Source of the DNA: Whalleya microplaca
Taxonomy: Eukaryota > Ascomycota > Sordariomycetes > Xylariales > Xylariaceae
Length of the DNA: 64,000 bases
Assembly: GCA_022497155.1 (NCBI GenBank)
Contig: MU385793.1
Span: 1-64,000 of the forward strand
Reading direction: 5' to 3'
Shown here: positions 37,936-51,200 of the stretch, one piece after another
Position numbering within the stretch: position 1 is the first letter of the stretch
Layout of the letters: each line of letters opens with the position of its first letter
Notes under the pieces: model-generated
The model's database searches: none
Told to the model about the DNA's origin: nothing
What the model saw: the letters and a program-made list of their open reading frames with translations, nothing else
Made by a program: the position numbers and the translations under genes

Positions 37936-40900
37936 TCTACCGCCACGCCGTCCGATCACCTACTTGGCCCGGGCCTGGCCTCTTCTTCGCATCGTGCCTT
38001 TCCCATCCGGTCATCCCAGCAGCCAGCGCCGCCTCCGCTGCCCACCCACCCGAGACCTAACGCGTTCATGATCCCGTCGCACCTATCCGACCACAGCGAG
38101 CACCACCTTAGGCGCAAGACCCCGAACGGCACCATCGATGCTGGATACGACGGCACACCGGCCCGGCTCGCATCTGGGCCTCCGCCCCTGAAGCACATGA
38201 TTCTCCCTACTTCCAGCGTCATGCCCACTGCTGCCTACTCGCAGCAGGATTTCCACCCGGCGAAGCACCCCATTCACTCGTCCACCGACAACTGGACTTA
38301 TCCTCCATCCTCGCCTTTCAACAACAATCTCGCGGATCCCAACGGCCTGCTCCCCCCGGACTCCGTCTCGCTCATGCAGTCCTTCGGGGGAGGCTGGCAA
38401 CAACATGCGCTGGGCAATGATTCATGCGCTGGTATGGCCATCGACTGTGCGCCTAATGGGCCGCCCATCGCGTACTACCCTTACAACAACGGCGTGAGGG
38501 TGCCTACTGCTCTGCAGCCTACCTACCAACACCCCCCGGGCCCTGCCGTGTTCGACAACGGCGGATTGCTTCCGCCTCCCGCCTGGCCCGAGGCTAACAT
38601 GTCCAGTTACTATCCTACCGCACACCCAAGACTGTCCGGTTATCACGATGCCAACCGCCAGCCGATGCCTCATATCCACTCATCTGACCCTCTCATGTCT
38701 TTGGGGCCCTCTTTCAACGCTCGCCACCGCTACGAGGCTGGCACCGGAAGTTTCCAGGCGCCCTCCCGAAGATTGGAGTCTCTCACGCTTGAGCCTGCTC
38801 GGTATAATAGCGCCTCGGGCCTTCACTTGCCCGATGAATCCTCTCCCGCAAGGTTCCGGGAGAGAGCACTCGCAAGTGCTCATCGTTCGTATGTTGAGCT
38901 ATTGGGATACCTACATCAGAGCAAGAAGTCCCAGCGTTCCCCCCTCGGGTCTCGAAGCTCGAAAATGGTCATATTTCCGAAACTTCCCAAACCACCCAAC
39001 CAATCCGGCAGCTCGTTCATTTCGCGCCAATCCAGGGGAGTGCATGCGTACACGGATGTGAGTGGTGGTGCTTACGCGATGAGCTCCCAAACCGGTATGC
39101 TATCAGATATGCGGAGGCAGTCTATGATGGAGCATCACCTTCGCGGGAACGAGATGCCAAATCCAGCATTCTACCACCTATTCAACGCAGAGAGCGCCGG
39201 TTGTTCTGGTGCCGACACGCCACGAGGGCAAATGTCAATCATGCCGCTTTCTGGCGCTAAGGCCGCCGTCGAGATGCTGACGCATTTGTGCGAGCAAAGC
39301 GAATGGAAATGGGTCGATGGTATTCTGCTCGGCGGCTGCTTACATTATGGACTTGAGCATTATGAGGAATCGTTAGAATGGTTCAAGAGGGTCATTTCTC
39401 TTGATGAAACGTAGGTTCTCTTAATCCTAACTTGCCCCCCTCCCCCCTTTTTTTACCCCCCTTCCCCTTTTCCCCCTTTAGTTTTCCACATTATCAAGCA
39501 GCGAGACTGATCGTTCACCACAGCCATGTCGAGGCGATTTCCAACGTTGCTGCTACGCTCTACTGCCTTGAACGGCACGAAGAAGCCGAGAACCATTGGC
39601 TGCGGGCTATTCGCATGCGTCCGAGCTATCTAGAAGCCGTTGAACATCTCGTGGGGCTTTTATGTTCAAGCCACCGGAGTAAAGAAGCTGTTGACATTAT
39701 TGATTTCGTTCAACGTTCTATCCGACTCCCGAATAACCGAGTCAACTACGATTCAAACCTTAACCCTTCCGGCGGCATCAACAGTTTTGTATACGACCAC
39801 GATGCAACTGAGACACATATGAGACCGCATCGTGGCTCAATGGGCAACGTTGATAGCGGCGAGGAGTCGAGGCAGCCTGGATTTGGCTCGAGTGGTTACC
39901 GTGTTGCCGGAAGTGAGAACGGCCGTATCACTGCTTTGATTCACGCCAAGGGCAACATGTTGTATGCCTTGAAAGACATAGATCGTGCGTCCGAAGCCTT
40001 CGAGGAGGCAGTGCTTATCAGCACTGGGAAGGAGCTGAAGTGCATACACACTCTCATCCGCACGATACAGTCGGTCCTGTCTCCTGTGGATCCTCAAAGT
40101 GTCCCGGGACGACTGGGAGCACCGCCTGCCGGACCACTCCTACTGCCGCCTGAAAGAGCGAGGCACACGGCACAATTAGTATTTGCCGCCCACGGCGAGC
40201 TCCCCGGACTACGCTTCATGCCAGAGGGAGTAACCAAGAAGTCGGCAATCTCTACCACGAGCAACTCGTTGCTGTCCTTGGCCAAAATTTTCCAAGATGC
40301 GATGTCCAATGGTGGCTCGTTCCCGAGACTTCTGCGACAACCCTCGGGCATCGGTGACATCTTAGCCCTCTATTACCTATCCCTGTCACTCTCGGAAAGC
40401 CCTTCGACGGCTAACAACGTGGGGATACTCTTGGCGAGCGTTCAGCAGACCAGCTCCGCTGCGCAGTCGCAGGTGCTAGAGAGCTCGAACACCCCCCAGA
40501 TACCTGGAATAACCCCTGGCAGCGGCCTCGCTTTAGCCCTCGCCTATTATAACTACGGCCTAAGCTTGGATTCGAAACACGTTCATCTTCATACAAATCT
40601 CGGGAGTCTACTAAAGGATATTGGGCAGCTTGACCTAGCAATCCAGATGTATGAACGAGCCGTGGCATGCGATGGAAACTTTGATATAGCCCTAACAAAT
40701 CTAGCCAATGCCGTCAAGGACCGTGGACGCGTGAACGACGCTATTATGTACTATAGACGAGCTGTTAGCTCTAACCCCGAATTTGCGGAAGCGGTATGTG
40801 GTCTTTCGACAGCTCTCAACTCTGTCTGTGATTGGAGAGGGCGGGGCGGTGTCCTACTGCACGGTGGAAGATATGATCGCTGGCACGTCGACGAGAGAGG

Positions 40901-42849
40901 GATGCTCCAAGACGTTAAGAACCAGGGCGTCGGCAGTGGCCTGGTGAAAAAGGTGGTCGATATTGTTTCGAAACAACTGGTGGACTCCTCCCGCTGGGGT
41001 GTCGGCGTTCTACGCAATGGGATCATCGAGTCTGTTGTCTCACATCTCAACACGTTGGCGGTTGTGGATGAGGGGCGTAGGGGATTGGGCATCGAGATGG
41101 AGATTCGGAAATGGGCTAATCGTCCGTGGGAAGGCTCCAAGCTTCTTCGGCTCATGGAGCGCTCTATGAAAGCAGCAATGCGCCGTTGGTACCAGGACAA
41201 GTATGTCCGCGGTCATACGACACATGCAGGATATCCCCGGCCTAGGCTCCCGGCTTCTTTAGCCGTGCCAGCAGCCCCGACCGTCCTTCCTTTCCATACG
41301 TTCACTTGCCCTTTGACGGCGAAAGATATTCGTATGATCGCACAACGGAATGCGGCAAGGATATCCTGTTCTACTCTCAAATCTCCATGGCTCCCTAGCT
41401 CCGTGTACCCGCCGCCTCCGCCGCCTGACCCGCATCTCAACATCGGATATGTCTCTTCAGACTTCAATAACCATCCTCTAGCCCACCTGTAAGTTGTGTC
41501 CTTACCTTCTCTTCTCAACTTGTTTCTCACTATTTTGAATTTGCAGGATGCAGTCGGTATTTGGGATTCACAACCCGTCGCGTGCTAAGGCCTTCTGCTA
41601 TGCTACCACCGCCAGCGACAAGTCAGTCCATCGCCTGCAGATAGAACGCGAGGCCCCGGTATTTCGTGATGTGAGCAACTGGTCCTCGGAGAGGCTTGTG
41701 GATCAAATAGTGAAAGATAAGATCCATATCCTCGTTAATCTAAATGGTTACACTCGAGGCGCCAGGAACGAGATATTTGCAGCACGACCAGCGCCTATCC
41801 AAATGTCTTTCATGGGCTTTGCCGGCACACTCGGCGCTGAATGGTGCGATTATATTTTGGCTGATGAAACAGCCATTCCGCCATCCACGTTGCGACCCAT
41901 GAGAAACAATCTTGATCCCGAAGATGTATTCCAGGATGAGGAGTTCGGCGATGCTGGAGACTGGATGTATTCGGAGAACATCATTTTCTGCCGTGATACG
42001 TTCTTTTGTTGTGATCATGCCCAGTCGTGCGACTCGGACGAAAGAGCCGTAACCTGGGTGGACGAACAGCGGCGCAGGTGGAAGATGCGAAAGGAGCTCT
42101 TCCCAAACCTCCCAGGCGACGCCATTATATTAGGCAATTTCAACCAGCTATATAAGGTACTACAGGCCACGCTCATTTGCCTTGGGGACTAGTTCGCTAA
42201 CCATGATCTCCAGATTGATCCTTCGACTTTTCGCACGTGGTTGCGTATTCTGTCTAACGTTCCCAAGGCCATCTTGTGGCTCCTGAGATTCCCAGAGCTC
42301 GGCGAAAGCCACCTGAAGAAAACAGCGAAGGCCTGGGCTGGAGAGGAAGTAGCCAGCCGGATCATGTTCACCGACGTGGCCCCAAAGCAACAGCACATTT
42401 CACGGGCACGCGTCTGTGACCTCTTCCTAGATACACCTGAGTGCAATGCGCACACGACCGCAGCGGATGTTCTCTGGTCCAGTACGCCCCTTTTGACTCT
42501 GCCACGATACCCGTACAAGATGTGCTCGCGTATGGCCGCGTCAATTCTGAGAGGGGCCCTACCGAAAACCCCCCTTGGTCACCAGGTGGCTGAGGAACTG
42601 ATCGCTTCTGATGATGCCGACTACGAAGCACTTGCAACCAAACTTGCCAGCAGTCTGAGTTATCGATGCACGGATGGGCAGTATTACGAAGGGCATGGTC
42701 GACTAGCCGAGATGCGCAAGATACTCTTTGAAGCAAAGTGGACCTGTGCACTTTTCGATACTCACAGGTGGGTATATGACCTTGAACGAGCCTATGAGGA
42801 AGCATGGCGTCGTTGGGTAGCTGGTGAAGGCGGCGACATTTATCTATAG
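37699..42849 (+). CDS. O-GlcNAc transferase-like TPR glycosyltransferase (GT41 family)
   Basis: Related to animal OGT and plant SPINDLY, which add GlcNAc or fucose to Ser/Thr of nuclear and cytosolic proteins; the sugar and substrates here are not known. Four exons: 37699-39410, 39482-41488, 41547-42156, 42214-42849, giving 1654 aa. Residues 38-79 are His-rich (HAHAHGHGHGQAHGQ pattern). Then comes a ~450-residue low-complexity region, TPR helices from about 540 to 630 and 935 to 1010 (LHTNLGSLLKDIGQLDLAIQ), and a catalytic region from about 1220. It has GYVSSDFNNHPLAHLMQS, with His1235 where human OGT has its active-site His, then NGYTRGARNEIFAARPAPIQ, NFNQLYK (Lys1443, matching the UDP-binding Lys) and DTPECNAHTTAADVLWSSTP. 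Both key residues are kept, so it should be active. The start codon is the first ATG of the open frame. Confidence 0.9.
37907..37935. repeat. CATGCC hexamer repeat coding for His-Ala
   Basis: Five near-perfect CATGCC units within exon 1 of the OGT-like gene, in a longer CAT/GGC-rich stretch (from about 37,810). It codes the alternating His-Ala run at residues 69-79 and should vary in length between strains. Confidence 0.85.
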
Positions 42850-43779
42850 AACGGTGGATATTTTCAACTCAACAAGAGGCCCGGCCACCCTTACCTGAGA
42901 CCTTTCCTTCCGTTCATTTGGAATAGGAGTGGAGTGCAGACAGCTGAGAGCTGTCGCTTCAGAAGCCTCGCCTCACCTGCGGACTTAGCGGCAAGGGGGT
43001 TCTTGGTACCGCGAAAGGGAAGATAGTGTGCGAAGTAGGCTTCCAACGGGGCCTTTTCCTTTTTTTCCTTTTCAGACGTGGTCGGGCTAGGTTCGCTTGA
43101 AGCTTCCGGGGTTCCCCCTCCCCCCTTTTTTCTTCTTTCTTTCTTTCTTCTTTTTGTCATAGAATAGGATACGGACTCGGACCAAGTGCTGGCAGGGTTA
43201 CGTTACTTACGGAAGGATCAAGTCGCTTCAGCAGCGATGGAATAGGCGTTTGGTACATGACAGCATAGGTCAGGTCGTGTTATTGATGGAATTTTGTAGG
43301 TATACCCAGAGTCAACACCCTAAGCGGGTAGGGCTATTGTTATCTTGCTGGAACGCGGACGAGTCCCCTAAAGCCGCCACGATTTACGCTCTTATATCTT
43401 CTGCTTAACTGTGATCTCGGCATGAATTCGTCTCTAATGCGGTATGGTAAGGCGAGTGTTGTATTGAAAGTAATCTACCTATGTGCATTTCATCCGCCTA
43501 GACCCAGGTCGACAGATATGAAAATATCCAGCACAAATCTAGGCGCTGTAGTCTCTCTACTCGAGGTTTCATGTTGTTGCTGGGCGAACTTGGTATGAAT
43601 CCAAGTGGCAGGAAAGCTACTTGAGGTAGCTAGGGGATGTGGAGGAGTGCGGAAAGGCGGAACCAGCCTAACGGCTAGGATAAAATACTTGCGCTATTAG
43701 ACTCTCTACCTTGAAATGAAAAAGCTAAACGAACATTACCTATCGGCCCCTTTCTAATGGCCTTGGTTTGGTAAACACA

Positions 43780-43794
43780 AAAAAAAAGAAGGGG

Positions 43795-43835
<41 letters not shown>

Positions 43836-43945
43836 AAAAAAAAAAGTAGGGGGACCGAAGGGCGGGGGGGGGGGGTGTGGGGGGTGGGGCCCCCCCAGAG
43901 AAGTGGTAAAGGCGNNNNNNNNNNAAAAAAAAAAAAAAAAAAAAA
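43780..43945. other. Homopolymer-rich patch with 10-N assembly gap (43915-43924)
   Basis: Poly-A of about 30 bases, poly-G/T, poly-C and again poly-A flank ten N. This is a sequencing or scaffolding artefact or an unresolved simple repeat. The true length here is unknown, and frames through it should be ignored. Confidence 0.95.
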
Positions 43946-46445
43946 GGAAGAAACAAAGAAGCGGTACCGATGCACAGCGGGGAATTTGTAGCAGTTTTCA
44001 GCCACCACACTAACTTATATCTCACGACCGTTAACAAGAGTAATTAATAGACTGTTGGTCTAGGCCCTTATCTCACTGACAATGGGAGACTGGCGGTATT
44101 GCACTGAATAGTTACATATATATGTCGGTTGTCAGTATTCAGTCAACGCCCTGATGGTATAAAACAGTGGAGGTCCAACTATGACTAACTACAGAATACC
44201 TGCATTCCCCATGCTCTAACTAGGAGCCGTAGAGGCCAGATAGCTCCTGCACATTTTCCTTCTTGAAACTCAAAAATAGGTTTACATATGTTTACAAAAT
44301 CAATCAATTAGTTTGTAAGCGATTTTGGTCTCGATGTCCGGTTCCTATTTTTTTTTTCTTCCCTTTTTTTCCTTGGGGAGGGGGGAAGGGGAGTCGGTTT
44401 CGATTCCTTTCCTGGTTTGGTAGTGTGACTTGCGAAATCTTCAATACTAGCTCCGGTACTGCGATTACGCATGGTAACATACACACCACTATAACTAATA
44501 TATCTCTATCCAGCCAGCCTTAACGTCACTCAAGGTTAGCAGCGTATGCTGTAGGAAGCCTGTCCAGCAACCTATAAGTCAGAGTGTGATCATATAACAC
44601 TGATCCCTTTCCTCTCCTCGACGCTACTCGTAGATTGACAGGATTGGGCTGCTACCTCATATTTACCCATTATACACGACTGTATTGTCAGCCAGTCCGC
44701 TCTGGCTTCATGCTCGTTGCCGGCCACGGGGGAAAATATGATGCCGGGCTCAATGTTATAGGAGGATCGTTCAGTCAAGTATTTGAAATGCTATAAACTT
44801 GAAATATGGTAGCAGACTATTTTGTATGCATTCATAGTGTGCAATCACATGATTAGTTCCCGTGTACCCGAACAGTGAATTGTTAATTAAGCTGCCTCCA
44901 CGACCGCAATGAGACTGCCTTCCTGTTCGGCCCATGAATCCTGTGTTGGCTTTTCCGTCCCACCCGAGCTAGAGCCGGTGAGCCTTCCTCTTCGATTCGC
45001 ATAAGCCACTCAGAAAGCAACGATGGCACAGCGAGCTACCCAGGAGCCACGCGAAGTATGCTTTTCACACACAGAGACAGGCAGAGAGGGAAGCAGAGTG
45101 AACAAGAGAACAGTATATAACAAATCAATAATAAAATACTAGCAAGGTAAAATGAAGGCCGAACAAGCGTGGCCGGCTGGGAGGACAGTTAGTACGTAGC
45201 ATAGGGCACGCTCGAGATGAGAAGAGCAAGGCTAGGATCTAGGGTTGTGTATGGCTAGGGGACTATGTAATCAATATATATGTTACATAGAAGAGATGAC
45301 ATGCCATGCATTCAGCCGGTCGGGATTCCCAGGTGAATGGGTCGCTCCCGTGAGGATCACCATTGGAGGGGAGAGAAGGCTTTAAGCATGAAAACCAATC
45401 ATACTCGCAGGAACAGAAAACACATACATGGATGCATATTGCAACGTATACATACCTTGTAAGCTTTGAAAGCTTAACCTCTAGATCCTGGGAATCGAAT
45501 GGACCAATGACCAAAAACCACACCCCTGACGAGCCCTGATATCTAAGATTCCTCACACAACGGATTGACTCAAAGCCGGGGCCCAGGATTTAAGCAATTT
45601 TAACATAAGATGAGATGAGCAGTGACGATGACGATGCATGGTACAGAATATGCTCATCCGATCGTCGAAGAATTAGACGAACGACGATCAATTAGCTAGC
45701 TAGACCGGAAACTCGTTAGTTTAGCACTACCTAGAGGCCCGCCGGCAGAGTAAAGAGAGAAGATGAAAAGGAAGAAAAAAAATATGTCAGATCTCTGTCG
45801 GAAACGCCTACAGCCGTGTCCCGGACCTGCTGGTCGGAACTGGGCAGGCTGGGGTCGAGACCTTGACGATGAGCACATGCCATCCATCCATCCATCCTTG
45901 CCCCCCTTGCCCATTTGCGCCCCTTGCCCCCAATTCGCCCAATACAAGACCTCGAATTCATGTTCAGCTCGAGTGAAAAACGAAGCCTTCTTTTCACCCT
46001 CATTCGGGCCTAGCTGTTCTAAACTGTTGGTTGATTACGCCGGCTCTTAGGCTAATTCTCCCTCGGCGCACTTGGCCGCTAGTCGTCGTGGATAGCCTAA
46101 GGTCTTTTGACCTTCTTCCCATGTCTAATTCACGGTCCAAGATCCACTATTACCAACTCAGGGGGACGCATCCCAGAGATCTCAGATCCCATATTCCAAA
46201 TTCAAGCACGCTGGCGCTAACTACCTCGTGGCTCCCCACTGTGGCATCATCTCTTGACCTATCTGGGAGATCCTTTACACACCCTATCGTCTTGTTTCTA
46301 CTCACACCCCGTCCAGGTACCCTCAAACAGTGACCAGCGTATAGTATGTACCTAGTTCCTGGTTCGCACGCACGCACGCGAGCATACACACATGCGCGCA
46401 CACAGAAGCGCCCTTAAGCCACAGCCCCTGTGTGATCCTTTAGCA

Positions 46446-46447
<2 letters not shown>

Positions 46448-46481
<34 letters not shown>
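46448..46481. repeat. (CA)n microsatellite, about 34 bp
   Basis: Uninterrupted CA dinucleotide run about 0.85 kb upstream of the flbD-like start codon. Confidence 0.95.
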
Positions 46482-46484
<3 letters not shown>

Positions 46485-47317
46485 ACTCCAGAGGGAACTG
46501 GCTGTCTTGACTTTGTTTCCTGTTTTCCGTGCGGCGGACGGTGCGGATCAGCTCGTTCCTCTTCCACCATGGTCTGTCCCCCCGCGCTTGCAGGCCAGAC
46601 CTGTCAGAGGTGGCTTGGTCGGGGTGCTTCTCTACGCCCTCGGCGCTAGAGAACGCGGTGGCACGAAAGTTCGAAAGCACCACACGGTCAGTACCTATCC
46701 TAAGGCCATGCATGTAGATCTGGACAACTGCCAGCTGGGTGGGTCTTGTCTCTGCCTGTCTGTGTCTGCTTCTGCTTGCACCCCTACCGAATCTTTCCCT
46801 TCTGTTATTTTGAATACCTACCACCGGCCCTTATTAGTGCCCTTCTGCCAGCCGGTTGATGGATAGTATTAACGTGCAATTACTTGGCCCCATCGACCCA
46901 ATATCACCTTCTGAACTGACCGTATAATGGCACTAAACTTCGTCTTATATATCACTATCATCCTTCTATTTTAGATTCTTTCCAGTAACGCTTCTTTATC
47001 AACTCTCAATGTCATATATGGAAGGCCCCCTCTCCCTCTACAAACCCCTGCCTTTCCCACTTACAACGAGAACCCATATCCGCTAGATTGACTTTGACTA
47101 GTCACGGCAACTTCTCATATATATGCCACGACCCATCTATACTGAATGTTTGATATCAGTTCAGCCTGATTACACCTTATAAAGAGGCACTTCACCAGAC
47201 GTCGGCTCGGTCGAGACCATCACCCGCAATCTTGATAAATATTTATGAGCGTCTGGTTTCATAGCCCAGCCGAGTTTCTATGCAACACACACCTCTCTGT
47301 TATCAGGTGTGAGCTTG

Positions 47318-48235
47318 ATGATGTCGTCGCAAAGACGAGGGCCATGGTCGCAGCGGGAAGATGACTTGCTCATGCACCTGGTCGCGAACCAAGGTGCCGT
47401 AAACTGGGTTAGCATCGCGCAAAAGTTGAATTCGAGGACGGCAAAGCAGTGTAGAGAGCGATATCACCAAAACCTGAAGCCCACATTGAATCACGACCCC
47501 ATCACACCGGAAGAAGGAGTTCTGATCGAGAGGCTTGTAGACCGGATGGGTAAACGCTGGGCTGAGATCGCAAGAAGGCTTCACAACCGGAGCGACAATG
47601 CAGTCAAGAATTGGTGGAATGGCAGCATGAACCGGCGGAAGCGGATAGACCGCAGGAAAGTCCCCGGGGCCTACGGCAGCGACTTTACCGGCAGCATTCC
47701 ATACTCACAAGCGCCGCCACCGTTGCGTTTACCCCCGATATCGCATTCTTCTGCTTACTGTCATTATGGTCTGGTATCCCCGTCCAGTGGCGGCCGTTCT
47801 GTCCATCCTACGTGGAACACCTACTCGAGACTTCCATCACCTTCAACGATTTCACCATGTGCCGAATCCTTTGAAACAGCACGTTCGTCGACATCGGACG
47901 CTAGCCCAGCATATTCAATCTCGCCGGTGACGACGGCCTATACCGACCCGAATGTTGAGCTCCCTCCATTACGCCTCGACGATGCAGGGACGCCAAGGAC
48001 TACCCAAGTGTCGCGCCCCATCCCCATACCTCCATCGTCAGGGACATCACACGGCGAGCAGCAACTCCCATCCATTAGAGATTGCGTCGAGGGCCACAGT
48101 CAACTGCCCACAGCACCTAATTCGCCTGAGGATCCGCCGCCAAGGCTCCCGTCATCGGTCACGCAGATTGTCAGGAAGGGGGAGACAACGGAGTATAGCA
48201 AGGCGAAAATGAAACTTGAAAATCTCTTAATATGA
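47318..48235 (+). CDS. flbD: FlbD-like R2R3 Myb transcription factor
   Basis: Homologue of Aspergillus FlbD (Neurospora RCA-1 family), a nuclear Myb regulator in the upstream fluffy pathway that turns on conidiation. Single exon, 305 aa. Myb repeat R2 spans residues 8-53 (Trp10, Trp30, then RTAKQCRERYHQNL). R3 spans 54-101 (Trp81, then SDNAVKNWWNGSMNRR), very close to the FlbD signature. After residue 110 the protein is Pro/Ser-rich without domains, ending KAKMKLENLLI. The start could be Met1 (47,318) or Met2 (47,321); the family begins MxSQRRGPW, so either is possible. The upstream in-frame GTG is not a start. The gene stands alone, with more than 4 kb of non-coding DNA on each side, as developmental regulators often do. 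Confidence 0.92.
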   Translation: MMSSQRRGPWSQREDDLLMHLVANQGAVNWVSIAQKLNSRTAKQCRERYHQNLKPTLNHDPITPEEGVLIERLVDRMGKRWAEIARRLHNRSDNAVKNWWNGSMNRRKRIDRRKVPGAYGSDFTGSIPYSQAPPPLRLPPISHSSAYCHYGLVSPSSGGRSVHPTWNTYSRLPSPSTISPCAESFETARSSTSDASPAYSISPVTTAYTDPNVELPPLRLDDAGTPRTTQVSRPIPIPPSSGTSHGEQQLPSIRDCVEGHSQLPTAPNSPEDPPPRLPSSVTQIVRKGETTEYSKAKMKLENLLI

Positions 48236-51200
48236 GAAAGTAAAACCAACCCCCGGGACCTGACGTGTCGAACACGAGCACCATTCACGTGGGGAGTGTA
48301 TTGCGGATGAATTAATTCACTGAAACTACTTATTGCGAGTGGGATTGCTTCTGCTACTGGACTAGTAGCTTATGACATGAAACGGGGAGGACAAGGCTTA
48401 AGCGATACCCATGGGATACGATTTGGCAGCGATTCGGAGGCTAATGTTTTGGTCATTCATGGCAGGCTGGATAAGGCCGGCGAAGTATAATATCAACTAC
48501 GAAATCTACTAGTGTCATCTCGTTGCCTCCTATATGCTTGATTGAGCAGTTGATGCTATTAAGATCCGTCGGCATATCACAGGTAGAAAGCTGATAACTT
48601 AATTAAATATTTTAAGAATCGAAGGAAGATTCGTTTACTAGACGTGGTATGGCATTCTACAGCGAATGCCACTGAGCAACAATTAGCTAGTTATGCAAGG
48701 ATGTGCCAATAACTGTAATTTCCTCTGGGCAGGTTCAGTATTTTGACTATGACCATCCACAGGCAAGGTGGACATCGAACGAAGAAACTCGGTAGCGAGA
48801 CATGCATGTCTTTGCTCCACGGGGCTGGTAGCACTCTGACTTTTATAGACCGACCAGATAACGAGGACGGAACAATGCAGAGCTGCATACGGTGAGATGG
48901 AATAAATGTAGTGAATCATGGACGGTCCCGGGCTCGTGTGAGACCTCGGCTCGCCGAGAAGTAGCCCACATGCTAACGTCCTCGTCGTTTGGACGGAGAC
49001 TACCCCGGCGGACTTCGAATTCTCAATGAAACGCGCTAATAAGTCCTATCAAACGTTAGTGACTAGGTACTTGTAGGTATCCTCCAGCTACCGACAAAAG
49101 GTGAAGCCGCTGGACTGCGGGGGTATGCTTCGGCATCATGCCTTATTGACGATGCAATAGATTGGCACTCTTTGAATCTATGGTACTCGGTATTCCTCTT
49201 ACGTACATGTCACTGCATAGCGGAAACGTTGACCTGACGAACCCAGACGGAGATCGTGGCCAAGTCTCAAACCGAGCAGTGATGAGAATCCAGGGAATAG
49301 CCTGGTAACTAGTAATAATTCAGCCCATCTAACCCCCCTGTAGAAAGCCATAACGGGAGGTGTGGAGGTGCGGGATTTGATGGTGATCAACGGCAGGGAA
49401 TACAGAGTTGGCCGGTTCAGTAGATGGCTGAACCGCCCAGTCGGGGCAGGCAACGCTCGGGAATGAATATTGGTAGGCAATGAGCGTTGGCGGTCATGTC
49501 GTCGCCTCTAACTTAAGTCCGAATGTGACACGAACAAGCATCCTTATCGGGAACCCGCCGAGACCATTAGATCGCTGTGCCTCTCTTTTTCTCATTGATC
49601 CTGTTATATTTCGTGTGACTTCAACATGCACTTGATGATCACGCTGTACAACAATGAGGGTCGACTAGCCTCTTGTATGGCCGAGCATTATTTCACCACC
49701 ACTAGAAATTGGATGGGTTGGGGAGGGGGAAAGGGGGTTGACGATGCGTTGCATATCCGAATATAGCCATGTACGATACTCCACAAACATGTTAGTTCTC
49801 TTGGTGAGTATCAACTGAGTGTTCTTGAAGAATCTCCTCCCCCTAGTGATGTATAGACGCACATATCAGTAGCAATACGCCAACGGTCCAACCAACGGTG
49901 TTTAGTCACACACCCCCATGGTAGCCTCGGCGCCCTTGCATACATCCATCTCAATTCATTTAATCTATTTGGACACTATCGGAACAAGTAGCTCATCGAC
50001 AACGATGGTCGGGCACCCTAGTATCCACTGAGTCTGAGATGAGTAACGGCTGCCAAGATCGGGCGGAGCGGGCTTGAACTTGTAAGCGAGGCAGCGAGGC
50101 TCTCTACGAACGTCCGTATGGAGAAGGATTGACGTAAACGGTATATCGTTGTATGTATGTACTCTGCATGTCTCTACGTCTACTGTGTTTTATATTACGA
50201 TATTCCTAGTCTCTTGCATCGACAACGAATAAATACATGGACTGGCTCTTGTTGTTGCTAGATCTAAAACAAGCCACTCGGATTATTCGAGTGGAAATAA
50301 TGAATTGGTTGTGCATTCAGCTCCATCAACCAATCTGGTAATATCAACACTGAGCCACAGACTGATAGGGCAGCGATCGACCGCACTTCTTCGCATGTTG
50401 TCCTGTAGCCAGCCCATCCTGCAGGCTGCTCGGCGAACAGTGACGCACATGGAGAGGCCGGGGCTGGCTTATTAGTGGATGCTGCTACTGAAGAGAAGAG
50501 TCGACACTAGTAAATAGGTACCACGTCGACTACAAATACTTCCGGCTAGGCGCCGTTTTCTACTAACCGCTGCCTCAACGGTTCCGAGCCTTTGGCGCTG
50601 GACTACGCACGTACGATGTAATAGGTAGGTATGTAGATGGATGGGTGCCGGCCCCTTTTGTACATAGTGCGTAGGTACTCGTTAGCTTAGCAAAAGGGGA
50701 CTGGAAAGGGATCGCCCTAGCCTCTTATTAGCATCAGGATGACAGAGGCGACTAACAACAATGAAAGCTTGCGTTCCAGGCTGCTAGTATGAGACGAATA
50801 GGCGTTATGAAGGTGTGACGGCCTTCTCTGTGTCACTCAAGCGCGGGGGGCAACGCAATGTACTATAGAAGTTCGTTATCGACGGGACACGAAAGAAGGT
50901 TAATCTAATGACATTGCAGAGATCCAATTAGTGGAAACTACCTACGCAACTTGAGTCAGAGCTCTCAGGCCGCTTCGTGTATATGTAGAAGAAGATGCCG
51001 AAGATGGCAAAAAGCCTCTTGCCGGTACATGTACATAGTAGAGAGTCGAGACACCTAGCTATACGCAGGAATTACTGGCCACGACATGGACATGGGAACG
51101 AGGTCGATTTGCGGTGTGCTATGCTAACGAGGCCATTTGCCGTTTAATAATCAAGTCCGCTATAGAACAAGGATGGAAGGACTGCGGGAACTTCCTTTTC

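Larger units (their letters stand above)
42850..47317. other. 4.5-kb intergenic region between the OGT-like gene and flbD
   Basis: No gene is seen on either strand. Contents: a CTTT/CTTC run at 43,125-43,158; an A/G homopolymer region with an N gap (43,780-43,945); ATCC repeats near 45,885; GCAC repeats near 46,365; and a CA microsatellite at 46,448-46,481. The last 1-1.5 kb likely hold the promoter and long leader of the flbD-like gene, but no element could be fixed. Confidence 0.6.

Noticed and set aside
43675..44037. Open frames crossing the N gap
   Set aside because: They consist of homopolymer Phe, Lys, Pro and Gly and run through unknown bases.
47309..47317. GTG start three codons before the flbD-like ATG
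   Set aside because: The family N-terminus MxSQRRGPW fits the ATG codons at 47,318 or 47,321.
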